Below, one piece after another: positions 40,151 through 48,382 of a stretch of DNA of 64,000 nucleotides (positions are counted from its first letter, which is position 1; the number at the start of each line of letters is the position of its first letter). The notes under the pieces are model-generated. The model saw nothing but the letters and a program-made list of their open reading frames with translations, made no database searches and was not told the origin of the DNA. The position numbers and the translations under genes are program-made. Source of the DNA: an uncultured Prevotella sp. (lineage in GTDB: Bacteria > Bacteroidota > Bacteroidia > Bacteroidales > Bacteroidaceae); NCBI GenBank assembly GCA_905236755.1, contig CAJOCR010000008.1:124001-188000 (forward strand), given 5' to 3'.

Positions 40151-42013
40151 ATGAACAAAACGAAAGACGAAGAAAGACTGGTACGCCTCAAAAATATAGT
40201 TTTGAGTATGCCTCATAAACCTGGAACTTATCAATACTATGATAAGGAGCGTGAGCCTGGAAAGAATCCAGACCCAGACCATATTATATATGTAGGTAAG
40301 GCTAAGGATTTAAAAAATCGTGTTTCTTCTTATTTCCATAAAGAAGTGGATAGATTCAAGACAAAGGTGCTTGTTTCTAAAATTCAAGATATCTCCTACT
40401 CTGTAGTTAACAGCGAAGAAGATGCGCTTCTGATAGAAAATCAACTCATAAAGCAATATCAGCCAAAATACAACGTTTTGCTGAAGGACGGCAAAACATA
40501 CCCAAGTATTTGCATCACAAACGAGTTTTTCCCAAGAATATTCAAAACAAGGACAATAAATAAGAAATGGGGCACTTATTTTGGTCCTTACCCTCATGTA
40601 TCGTCGATGTATGAGATTTTAGCCATAATAAAAAAGCTATATAAACCTCGTACATGCAGATTTCCTATCACACAAGAGGGAATTGCCGAAGGAAGATACA
40701 AACCTTGCCTTGAATATCATATAAAAAACTGTAATGCACCTTGTATAGGTAAGCAAAGCTACGAGGAATATCAAGAGAATATGCGTCAGGCACGCGAAAT
40801 TCTAAAAGGAAACACCCGAGAAGTAGGGAAACGCATCTATGAACTGATGCAGAAGAACGCGGAACTGCTGAAATTTGAGGTTGCCGAGGACCTTAAAAGA
40901 AAGTATCTGGTTCTTGAAGATTTTGTAGCAAAAAGCGAGATTGTCAGTCATACAATTACAGATGTTGACGTATTCTCTATTGTGGATGATGAAGACAAAA
41001 AAAATGCATTTATCAACTACATACACGTTACAAATGGAGCTATAAATCAGAGTTTTACATACGAATATAAACGCAAACTCGATGAGACAACAGAAGAGCT
41101 TCTTAACGACGCTATTCCTGAGATCAGAGAGCGTTTCAACAGTAAGGCAAAAGAGGTTATTGTGCCTTTTGAGTTGGATTGGAAACTCAAAGATGCAGAG
41201 TTCTTTATTCCTCAGAGAGGCGACAAGAAACACCTGCTTGAGCTGTCTGAAATGAACGCCAAACAATACAAGTTTGACCGTCTGAAACAAACAGAAAAGC
41301 TTAACCCAGAGCAACGTCAGACACGTCTCATGAAAGAGCTTCAGAACGCCTTAAAACTCGACAAGCTACCCTATCATATTGAGTGCTTCGACAACTCTAA
41401 TATATCAGGTACAGACGCAGTAGCAGGCTGTATTGTATATAAGGGTATGAAGCCTTCAAGAAAAGACTACAGAAAATACAATATAAAAACGGTTACAGGA
41501 CCTGATGATTATGCTTCTATGCAAGAGGTTGTACGCAGAAGATACAGCCGCATGATAGAAGAAAAGACACCTCTCCCCGACCTCATTATAACAGATGGAG
41601 GAAAGGGACAGATGGATGTTGTACGAGAGGTTGTAAAAGGGGAATTGCAACTTGATATTCCTATTGCCGGACTTGCCAAAAACGACCGTCATAGAACAAA
41701 CGAACTGCTCTACGGATGGCCTCCCCAGACTATAGGATTAGATGTTAAGAGCGAGCTATTTAAGGTGCTCACACAGATACAAGACGAGGTTCATCGCTAC
41801 GCTATAACCTTCCACAGAGACAAGCGTTCTAAGCACGCACTACACTCTGAGCTCGACGACATAAAAGGTATTGGCCCGAAGGCAAAAGAAGCCTTAATAA
41901 AAGAGTTTAAGAGTGTAAAAAAGATGAAAGAAGCTGATATTCAGCAACTTACTGCTGTTTTAGGCAGCTCAAAAGGAAAGATTCTCTATGATTACTTCCA
42001 TAGTGAGGAATAA
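40151..42013 (+). CDS. uvrC: UvrABC excinuclease subunit C
   Basis: A 620-residue nucleotide excision repair nuclease that makes both incisions around a lesion. The N-terminal GIY-YIG domain shows PGTYQYYDKE and IIYVGKAKDLKNRVSSYF. A Cys region (CLEYHIKNCNAPC) follows, then the RNase H-like C-terminal nuclease (HIECFDNSNISGTDAV, DLIITDGGKGQ) and two helix-hairpin-helix motifs (DIKGIGPKAKEALI). The length is normal. Confidence 0.95.
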   Translation: MNKTKDEERLVRLKNIVLSMPHKPGTYQYYDKEREPGKNPDPDHIIYVGKAKDLKNRVSSYFHKEVDRFKTKVLVSKIQDISYSVVNSEEDALLIENQLIKQYQPKYNVLLKDGKTYPSICITNEFFPRIFKTRTINKKWGTYFGPYPHVSSMYEILAIIKKLYKPRTCRFPITQEGIAEGRYKPCLEYHIKNCNAPCIGKQSYEEYQENMRQAREILKGNTREVGKRIYELMQKNAELLKFEVAEDLKRKYLVLEDFVAKSEIVSHTITDVDVFSIVDDEDKKNAFINYIHVTNGAINQSFTYEYKRKLDETTEELLNDAIPEIRERFNSKAKEVIVPFELDWKLKDAEFFIPQRGDKKHLLELSEMNAKQYKFDRLKQTEKLNPEQRQTRLMKELQNALKLDKLPYHIECFDNSNISGTDAVAGCIVYKGMKPSRKDYRKYNIKTVTGPDDYASMQEVVRRRYSRMIEEKTPLPDLIITDGGKGQMDVVREVVKGELQLDIPIAGLAKNDRHRTNELLYGWPPQTIGLDVKSELFKVLTQIQDEVHRYAITFHRDKRSKHALHSELDDIKGIGPKAKEALIKEFKSVKKMKEADIQQLTAVLGSSKGKILYDYFHSEE

Positions 42014-42018
42014 TTTAG

Positions 42019-42026
42019 TATATTTG
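42019..42026 (+). promoter_or_regulatory. -7 box between uvrC and dtd
   Basis: TATATTTG followed by C fills the 17-nt gap between the uvrC stop (42011-42013) and the dtd ATG (42031). If used, it would yield a leaderless dtd mRNA. Confidence 0.4.
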
Positions 42027-42030
42027 CAAC

Positions 42031-42483
42031 ATGAGAATTGTAATTCAACGTGTAAGTCACGCCTCAGTAACTATTGAGGGACAGGTAAAATCGAAAATCG
42101 GCAAGGGATATCTAATCCTTTTGGGCATAGAAAGTTCTGATAATCAAGAAGATATCGACTGGCTCGTAAAAAAGATAGTTGGTCTTAGAGTATTCGAAGA
42201 CGAGAATGGTGTTATGAACCTACCTATAGCCGATGTAAATGGCGACATTATCGTTGTTTCACAGTTCACTCTTATGGCGAGCTACAAGAAAGGCAACCGC
42301 CCCAGCTGGCTTAGGGCTGCCCCTCACGACATCTCTATCCCACTCTACAATCGCTTCTGCGAGACTCTTTCAGAGGCTATGGGTAAACCTGTAGGCACAG
42401 GCGAATTCGGAGCTGATATGAAAGTAGAATTACTCAACGACGGTCCTGTAACCATTTGCATGGATACTAAAAACAAAGAATAA
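42031..42483 (+). CDS. dtd: D-aminoacyl-tRNA deacylase
   Basis: A 150-residue cytosolic proofreading enzyme that hydrolyses D-aminoacyl-tRNAs. The signature SQFTLMASYKKGNRPSW and the C-terminal NDGPVTICMD with the Gly-Pro motif are intact. It starts 17 nt after uvrC. Confidence 0.95.
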   Translation: MRIVIQRVSHASVTIEGQVKSKIGKGYLILLGIESSDNQEDIDWLVKKIVGLRVFEDENGVMNLPIADVNGDIIVVSQFTLMASYKKGNRPSWLRAAPHDISIPLYNRFCETLSEAMGKPVGTGEFGADMKVELLNDGPVTICMDTKNKE

Positions 42484-42485
42484 AC

Positions 42486-42764
42486 ATGAGCAATACAGAA
42501 GAAATATCTAAAAATTTAGAGACAATAAATAATGTGATTAGCATAATAGGCGCTATTGCTCTATGCACGTCTATAGCTGTACATATTATCGGATGGGATC
42601 GCCATTCTGTATTAGCAAAAACCGCAAGCACGACACTATGGTTGGCATTAGCCTACACCTCCGTGTTCGACCCACTTATTCAGAATAAGAAAAAGGGATA
42701 CATGTTTTGGTTTTATCTTATCCTCATGGCTATTACGCCAGCATTATTTTTTATATTCACATAA
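42486..42764 (+). CDS. Small membrane protein, unknown function
   Basis: A 92-residue protein with three predicted membrane helices (about 17-38, 45-62 and 70-91). It starts 2 nt after the dtd stop, so it is clearly in the operon. No family recognised. Confidence 0.65.
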   Translation: MSNTEEISKNLETINNVISIIGAIALCTSIAVHIIGWDRHSVLAKTASTTLWLALAYTSVFDPLIQNKKKGYMFWFYLILMAITPALFFIFT

Positions 42765-42777
42765 ATAAAGCGTATCT

Positions 42778-43026
42778 ATGCGCAAATATCTCAGAGAAAT
42801 AGAAGTTGCAGGCTTGCTGCTAATAGCAATAGGAATAGTAATTTCCTGTTTCTGGGGCTATTTATTCGGCGCGTGGCCTTGCGGAGTAGGTTTATTATTG
42901 TTGCTCGCAATAGTTATATACAAAGCCTTTCATTGGGCCGAATACGAGCGCGAGAACAAGCAATACATAGTGATTATTCTTATCTGTATCTTCATATTAA
43001 TACTTCAACTTTTGAACGCAAGATGA
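42778..43026 (+). CDS. Small membrane protein, unknown function
   Basis: An 82-residue protein with three hydrophobic segments (about 9-27, 30-46 and 62-79). Its stop overlaps the mazG start (ATGA, 43023-43026), which implies coupled translation. No family recognised. Confidence 0.62.
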   Translation: MRKYLREIEVAGLLLIAIGIVISCFWGYLFGAWPCGVGLLLLLAIVIYKAFHWAEYERENKQYIVIILICIFILILQLLNAR

Positions 43027-43352
43027 CTATAAAAGAAGCACAACAAACAGTTGATAAATGGATTAAGGAATATGGCGTGCGCTATTTTAGCGAACTTACC
43101 AATATGGCTTGTCTTACAGAGGAGGTTGGCGAGTTGGCAAGGGTAATTGCCCGCACGTATGGAGATCAGAGCTTTAAAGAGGGCGAAAAGCCTAATTTAG
43201 GCGAAGAAATGGCTGATGTGCTGTGGGTGCTTATATGCCTGGCAAACCAAACGGGAATAGACCTCACAGAAGAGCTTAAAAAGAGCTTTGAGAAAAAGAC
43301 CAAAAGGGATTGTAAAAGGCATAAAGAGAACGCAAAGTTGCGCGAAGCATAG
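43023..43352 (+). CDS. MazG-like nucleotide pyrophosphohydrolase
   Basis: A 109-residue MazG-fold enzyme that cleaves NTPs, possibly non-canonical ones, to NMP and pyrophosphate. The metal ligands are the EEVGE motif (LTEEVGELARV) and GEEMADVLWVL. The start at 43023 overlaps the upstream stop; longer frames upstream read through the neighbouring gene. The last residues (REA) and the TAG stop (43350-43352) lie inside a dispersed GC palindrome (43344-43356). Confidence 0.87.
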   Translation: MTIKEAQQTVDKWIKEYGVRYFSELTNMACLTEEVGELARVIARTYGDQSFKEGEKPNLGEEMADVLWVLICLANQTGIDLTEELKKSFEKKTKRDCKRHKENAKLREA

Positions 43353-43411
43353 CTTCACTAAATGATAATGCGCCTCGCTAAATGAGAAATTAAAAATGAT
43401 AAATAAAAACA
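43344..43411. repeat. GC palindrome across the mazG stop, with AAATGA-type repeats
   Basis: GAAGC-ATA-GCTTC (43344-43356) spans the stop codon. It is followed by CTAAATGATAATG, CTCGCTAAATGAGAAATT and AAATGATAAAT, resembling the sequence after the pfkB-type kinase (18790-18824). Confidence 0.65.
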
Positions 43412-43421
43412 ACATAATATT

Positions 43422-44354
43422 ATGGCAGAAAAAAGTATTAAAGACATCGTGTTAAACGACGGCAAAGAAGAGCTTAGCAAGTATGAGCAGGCTCTCGCAG
43501 AGTATAATTGCAACATCTCTGACGAGGAAGTTGCAGCTGCAGTAAATAAGATTATCGACGAGAAAGTGGCTGAAAACGACACTCTCGAAGTAAAGAAATT
43601 CCTCTTCGGAAGTATTGAGCTTACAAGTCTTGGAACAGCCGATACAGAAGAGAAGATTCTGGCTATGATTGAGAAGGTAAACCAGTTTGATTCAGACTAT
43701 CCCGACCTTCCACACGTAGCAGCTGTGTGTGCCTACCCTAACTTCACAGAACTCATCGCTAACAGCCTTGAGGTTGACGGAGTAGAAATAACCAACGTAA
43801 CAGGCTGTTTCCCTTCATCTCAGGCTCGTATGGAGGTAAAGGTAGCAGAAACCTCATTAGCCCTTCAGGACGGCGCTACAAACATCGATATCGTACTTCC
43901 TGTAGGTAAGTTCCTCTCAGGCGATTACGAGGGCGTATGCGACGATATTGCCGAGCTGAAGTCTGTTTGTGGCGAAGTACCTTTGAAGGTAATCCTCGAA
44001 ACATGCTGCTTGGGAAGCGCAAGCAATATAAAGAAGGCTGCCCTACTCTCTATGTATGCTGGCGCCGACTACATCAAGACATCAACAGGTAAGGAGAAGG
44101 CTGGTGCAACTCCAGAGGGCGCTTATGTAATGTGCCAGGCAATTAAGGAATACTACGATAAGACAGGCATACAAGTAGGTTTTAAGCCTGCTGGCGGCAT
44201 TAATAGCCCTAAGGATGCAATTAAACTCTACACCATCGTTAAAGAGGTTCTGGGCGAAAAATGGCTCACAAATGAGTGGTTGCGCTTAGGTACAAGTCGC
44301 CTTACAAACATGCTTCTTAGCGATATTCTTGGTAAGGAAATCAAATATTTCTAA
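43422..44354 (+). CDS. deoC: Deoxyribose-phosphate aldolase
   Basis: A 310-residue class I aldolase that cleaves 2-deoxyribose 5-phosphate to glyceraldehyde 3-phosphate and acetaldehyde in deoxynucleoside catabolism. The Schiff-base lysine is in ADYIKTSTGKEKAGATPEG and the second lysine in GFKPAGGIN. The first 55 residues or so extend beyond the short DeoC form, as in other long DeoC proteins. It is the last gene of the uvrC operon. Confidence 0.93.
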   Translation: MAEKSIKDIVLNDGKEELSKYEQALAEYNCNISDEEVAAAVNKIIDEKVAENDTLEVKKFLFGSIELTSLGTADTEEKILAMIEKVNQFDSDYPDLPHVAAVCAYPNFTELIANSLEVDGVEITNVTGCFPSSQARMEVKVAETSLALQDGATNIDIVLPVGKFLSGDYEGVCDDIAELKSVCGEVPLKVILETCCLGSASNIKKAALLSMYAGADYIKTSTGKEKAGATPEGAYVMCQAIKEYYDKTGIQVGFKPAGGINSPKDAIKLYTIVKEVLGEKWLTNEWLRLGTSRLTNMLLSDILGKEIKYF

Positions 44355-44403
44355 TCAAGTATATCGAAAAGGCTTTACTTTATAGCTTCGTTTTAGCTAA
44401 AAA

Positions 44404-44447
44404 GCATCCCGAACGGATCCAAAAGGCATCCCGAAGGAATCTCGAAG
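44404..44447. repeat. 11-bp tandem array after deoC
   Basis: Contiguous units GCATCCCGAAC, GGATCCAAAAG, GCATCCCGAAG and GAATCTCGAAG. CATCCCGAAGGAATCTCGAAGG... matches 51901-51922 at 21 of 22 positions. Confidence 0.8.
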
Positions 44448-44479
44448 GCTTAGAATAAGCAAAAAAGTTTAACATAACA

Positions 44480-44521
44480 AATCCCCCAGTCTGTCATTTC
44501 GACAAAACTGGGGGATTTTTT
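44480..44521. terminator. Rho-independent terminator between deoC and the polyprenyl synthetase
   Basis: ATCCCCCAGT (44481-44490) and ACTGGGGGAT (44507-44516) form a 10-bp GC-rich stem followed by TTTTT. The loop holds a second small stem (TGTC/GACA). It serves deoC and may act in both directions for the convergent gene. Confidence 0.88.
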
Positions 44522-44551
44522 TATTCATAAAATATAAGAGACAAAAAAACT

Positions 44552-45529
44552 TTAGCTCTTACGTTCAATAACAAAATCAAGATAAGCCTTTAGAGCAGCT
44601 TTCACATCATCCTTAACTCCGTAGTTATCAAGGAAAAGCATAGCGTCACGATGAAAATCCCACATGCGCTTATTTGCGTATTCTATACCTCCATTTTCTT
44701 TTGTGAAAGCAACCAGACGAGCTATTTCGTCAGCCGAAACATTACCATTTTTTACCTTACGGGCAAGAGCTATCATCTCTTCATTTTTTGTTGAATTAAG
44801 AGCATAGATAACTGGCAAAGTGAGTTTGCCTTCAGCCATATCATTACCCGTAGGTTTACCTATTTCAGCCTTATCATAATAGTCGAAAATATCATCACGA
44901 ATCTGGAAGATAATACCTAAATTCTGACCAAACTTACCAGCAGCCAGAACTTCGTCATCACTTGCGCCAGCCGACTTAGCACCTATTCGTGCACAAGCCT
45001 CAAACAAAGCAGCCGTTTTATTATTGATAATCTGGTAGTACACATCCTCAGAAATCTCCTGATTAGAGATGTTGCTAAGCTGAAGAATTTCGCCATTTGA
45101 GAGCGTGCGTCCAAGTTCGGCAAGATAACGCACTATATCCTCAGAATGAGTGTAAGAAACGGCAAGAAGAGCAGTTGAAAGCAGGTAATCGCCCACAAGA
45201 ACAGCCACTTTATTATTATATTCCGCATTCACAGAAGCCTGCCCTCTTCGTTCGTTGCTTTCGTCAACAACATCATCGTGTACAAGCGAAGCTGTATGCA
45301 GAAGTTCAAGACCAACAGCAGCATGCTGAGTAACCTCACTCACCTCGCCAAAGTTCTTGGCCATCAATAAGATAAGCAACGGGCGCATACGCTTTCCTCC
45401 TCGCGATTTGATATGTTCCAAAACACTTGAAAGAAGTCCGTCGGTATGCGAAAGCGATTTATTGAAAAGCTCAATAAAATCATTTAACTCGCTATTGATA
45501 GGCTGTTTAATGAGTGACAAATAATCCAT
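44552..45529 (-). CDS. Polyprenyl (octaprenyl-type) diphosphate synthase
   Basis: A 325-residue trans-prenyltransferase that elongates isoprenoid diphosphates, probably for the menaquinone side chain. The first Asp-rich motif is LVHDDVVDE and the second is FQIRDDIFDYY; GGKRMRPLL and the TAALFEACARIGA helix fit too. The start at 45529 (MDYLSLIKQP) is preferred over an upstream in-frame start. The chain length of the product cannot be read from the sequence. Confidence 0.9.
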   Translation of the reverse strand: MDYLSLIKQPINSELNDFIELFNKSLSHTDGLLSSVLEHIKSRGGKRMRPLLILLMAKNFGEVSEVTQHAAVGLELLHTASLVHDDVVDESNERRGQASVNAEYNNKVAVLVGDYLLSTALLAVSYTHSEDIVRYLAELGRTLSNGEILQLSNISNQEISEDVYYQIINNKTAALFEACARIGAKSAGASDDEVLAAGKFGQNLGIIFQIRDDIFDYYDKAEIGKPTGNDMAEGKLTLPVIYALNSTKNEEMIALARKVKNGNVSADEIARLVAFTKENGGIEYANKRMWDFHRDAMLFLDNYGVKDDVKAALKAYLDFVIERKS

Positions 45530-45549
45530 GATGTGAAATATATTTGATA

Positions 45550-45557
45550 CAAAATTA
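45550..45557 (-). promoter_or_regulatory. -7 box of the polyprenyl synthetase gene
   Basis: The minus strand reads TAATTTTG, 20 nt before the ATG, in the 90-bp gap divergent from polA. Confidence 0.45.
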
Positions 45558-45619
45558 ATTATTTTATCTAATATATGTGACATTTTTTTCGTAATTTTAC
45601 GGCAAATAATATATTTAAG

Positions 45620-48382
45620 ATGAAAAAACTATTCCTACTTGATGCTTACGCATTGATATATCGGCATTATTTTGCATTACTTCGTAATCCAAGATTCAAC
45701 TCAAAAGGTTTGAACACATCAGCTATTATGGGATTTGTAAACACGCTCAACGAGATAATAACAAAGGAAAATCCTGATTATCTTGGAGTTGCATTTGATC
45801 TTGACAAGACCTTCCGTCATGAGGCCTACCCTGCTTATAAGGCTCAACGAGAGGCCACACCTGAGGATATTAAGCTTAGCGTACCTTATATAAAAGACAT
45901 TCTCAGGGCCTTTAACATACCTATTCTCGAGGTTTCAGGTTTCGAGGCCGACGATGTTATTGGTACAATAGCCGTTAAAGCAGGTGCCCAGGGAATACAA
46001 ACATACATGCTCACACCTGACAAAGACTACGGTCAGCTGGTGAGAGAAAACGTGTTTATGTATCGTCCACGTCACGGAGGAGGATACGAAATTCTTGGTA
46101 CTAAAGATATTGCCGAGAAATATGGAATAAAATCTCACGAACAGGTTATTGACTTGCTCGCACTCATGGGCGACTCGGCAGATAATTTCCCAGGATGTCC
46201 AGGCGTAGGAGAAAAAACAGCAGCCAAACTCATTAACGAATTTGGAAGTGTTGACAACCTGCTTGCCAACACCGACAAACTGAAGGGTAAGATGAAGGAA
46301 AAAGTGGAAGGAGCAGTTGAAGACATCAAGATGTCGAAATTCCTCGCAACCATCAGAACCGATGTACCACTCGACCTCGATCTTGAAAAATTGAAACTCG
46401 AAAAACCCGACGAGGAGAAATTAACAAAAATCTTCAAGGAACTTGAGTTCAAAACCCTTGCAAACAAGATATTGAACAAAGGTAAAGAAGTTAAAACAAA
46501 AGTTAATCAAGAACTCGATCTCTTTGCCGTAAATGAAGGCGACGGGCAGGAAAGCTCAGAAAATTCGAGTTTTGAGAGCCTTAAAACAGTTGCTCACGAG
46601 TATAAACTCGTTGAAAATGAGGAAGATGCACAAAAGATTTGTGATTATTTCTTAACAAAACAAATTCTCAGTCTAGACACAGAAACCACTTCTACGCACG
46701 CAATCGATGCAGAATTGGTAGGTTTGAGCTTTGCAACTGAAGAAAATAAGGCATTTTATGTGGCAATACCAGCTGAACGTAAACAAGCCTTAAAATTTGT
46801 AGAAATATTCAAACCACTCTACGAAAACGAGAATATTCTGAAAATAGGACAGAATATAAAATACGATATGGAGGTGCTTGCAAATTATGGTGTCGAGCTG
46901 AAAGGAAAACTCTTCGACACCATGATTGCTCATTACCTCATTCAACCAGAACTGCATCATAACATGGACTATCTGGCTGAAACCCTACTCAACTATCAGA
47001 CCGTACACATAGAAGAACTGATTGGACCGAAAGGTAAAAATCAGAAATCTATGCGTGAGGTTGATCCAAAACAGGTTTGTGAATATGCAGCCGAAGATGC
47101 TGATGTAACTTTGAAACTCTATCACGTACTTGAACCACAGTTGAAAGAGAACAATCTCGAAAAACTCTTCTGGGATATTGAGATGCCGTTGGTTCCAGTT
47201 TTGGCAGATATGGAGATGAGCGGTGTGCTTCTCGACACTAAAGCCCTGAAGGAAACATCAGATATTTTCAATAAACGTATGAACGAATACGAGGAGAAAA
47301 TATACGAGCAAGCAGGCGAGAAATTCAATATCTCGAGTCCTAAGCAGGTGGGCGAAATACTCTTCGGCAAGATGAAGATTATGGAAAAGCCAAAGAAAAC
47401 CCCCACAGGACAATATGTAACCAGCGAGGAGGTGCTGCAAACACTTAAGAGCAAGGCTCCTATCGTAGAAGATATTCTTAACTATCGAGGAATGAAGAAG
47501 TTACTGTCAACATACGTTGACAGCCTCCCTACCCTTATAAACCCTCGTACAGGACATATCCACACATCATTCAACCAAGCTCTCACAGCAACAGGCCGCC
47601 TTTCATCAAGCGACCCTAACCTACAGAATATACCTGTGCGTACCGACGACGGAAAAGAAATACGCAAGTGCTTTATTCCTGAACCAGGATGTAAATTCTT
47701 TTCAGTCGACTACAGTCAAATAGAACTTCGCATTATGGCTCATCTTAGCGGCGACGAAAACATGATAGAAGCCTTCCGTAGCGGTTTCGATATTCATAAG
47801 GCTACAGCTGCAAAGATATGGAAAGAGCAGATGGACGACGTTACCGACAGTCAGCGTAAGAAAGCAAAACAAGCCAACTTCGGTATTATATACGGTATAA
47901 CCACCTACGGTCTTGCACAGCGAATGGAGATTCCTAACGGTGAAGCAAAAGAGATTATTGACGGCTATTTTGCTACCTTCCCAAAGGTGAAGGAATATAT
48001 GGAGAAAGCAAAGGAAACAGCCCGTCAAAAAGGTTATGCTGAAACAATATTCGGTCGCCGACGCTATCTTTATAAAATAAATTCTGTCAATAAAACAGAA
48101 CGAGAGGCAGCTGAGCGAAACGCTATCAACGCCCCTATACAAGGCTCAGAGGCCGATGTAATAAAGGTGGCTATGGTGAAGATTTGGAACCGCTTCAAGA
48201 AAGAGAATATACGAAGCAAGATGATTCTTCAGGTACACGACGAACTCAACTTCTCAGTCTATCCAGAAGAAGCTGAGAAGGTTGAGAAAATCGTTATGGA
48301 AGAAATGGAAAATGCCTACAAGCTGCAAGTGCCACTCGTAGCAGATGCAGGATGGGGCAACAACTGGTTAGAGGCGCACTAA
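45620..48382 (+). CDS. polA: DNA polymerase I
   Basis: A 920-residue repair and Okazaki-processing polymerase. It has a 5' nuclease domain (about 1-290, with FEADDVIGTIA and GDSADNFPGCPGVGEKTA), then a 3'-5' exonuclease domain with the acidic residues intact (SLDTETTSTH, NIKYDMEVL, YAAEDADVTLKLY). The polymerase domain follows with DYSQIELRIMAHLSGD, KKAKQANFGIIYG and QVHDELNFSV. The 3' end overlaps the convergent next gene by 15 bp. Confidence 0.96.
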   Translation: MKKLFLLDAYALIYRHYFALLRNPRFNSKGLNTSAIMGFVNTLNEIITKENPDYLGVAFDLDKTFRHEAYPAYKAQREATPEDIKLSVPYIKDILRAFNIPILEVSGFEADDVIGTIAVKAGAQGIQTYMLTPDKDYGQLVRENVFMYRPRHGGGYEILGTKDIAEKYGIKSHEQVIDLLALMGDSADNFPGCPGVGEKTAAKLINEFGSVDNLLANTDKLKGKMKEKVEGAVEDIKMSKFLATIRTDVPLDLDLEKLKLEKPDEEKLTKIFKELEFKTLANKILNKGKEVKTKVNQELDLFAVNEGDGQESSENSSFESLKTVAHEYKLVENEEDAQKICDYFLTKQILSLDTETTSTHAIDAELVGLSFATEENKAFYVAIPAERKQALKFVEIFKPLYENENILKIGQNIKYDMEVLANYGVELKGKLFDTMIAHYLIQPELHHNMDYLAETLLNYQTVHIEELIGPKGKNQKSMREVDPKQVCEYAAEDADVTLKLYHVLEPQLKENNLEKLFWDIEMPLVPVLADMEMSGVLLDTKALKETSDIFNKRMNEYEEKIYEQAGEKFNISSPKQVGEILFGKMKIMEKPKKTPTGQYVTSEEVLQTLKSKAPIVEDILNYRGMKKLLSTYVDSLPTLINPRTGHIHTSFNQALTATGRLSSSDPNLQNIPVRTDDGKEIRKCFIPEPGCKFFSVDYSQIELRIMAHLSGDENMIEAFRSGFDIHKATAAKIWKEQMDDVTDSQRKKAKQANFGIIYGITTYGLAQRMEIPNGEAKEIIDGYFATFPKVKEYMEKAKETARQKGYAETIFGRRRYLYKINSVNKTEREAAERNAINAPIQGSEADVIKVAMVKIWNRFKKENIRSKMILQVHDELNFSVYPEEAEKVEKIVMEEMENAYKLQVPLVADAGWGNNWLEAH

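Noticed and set aside
42254..42261. Further parS half-site (TGTTTCAC) in dtd
   Set aside because: An isolated 8-bp match inside coding sequence is expected by chance; only the intergenic cluster is convincing.
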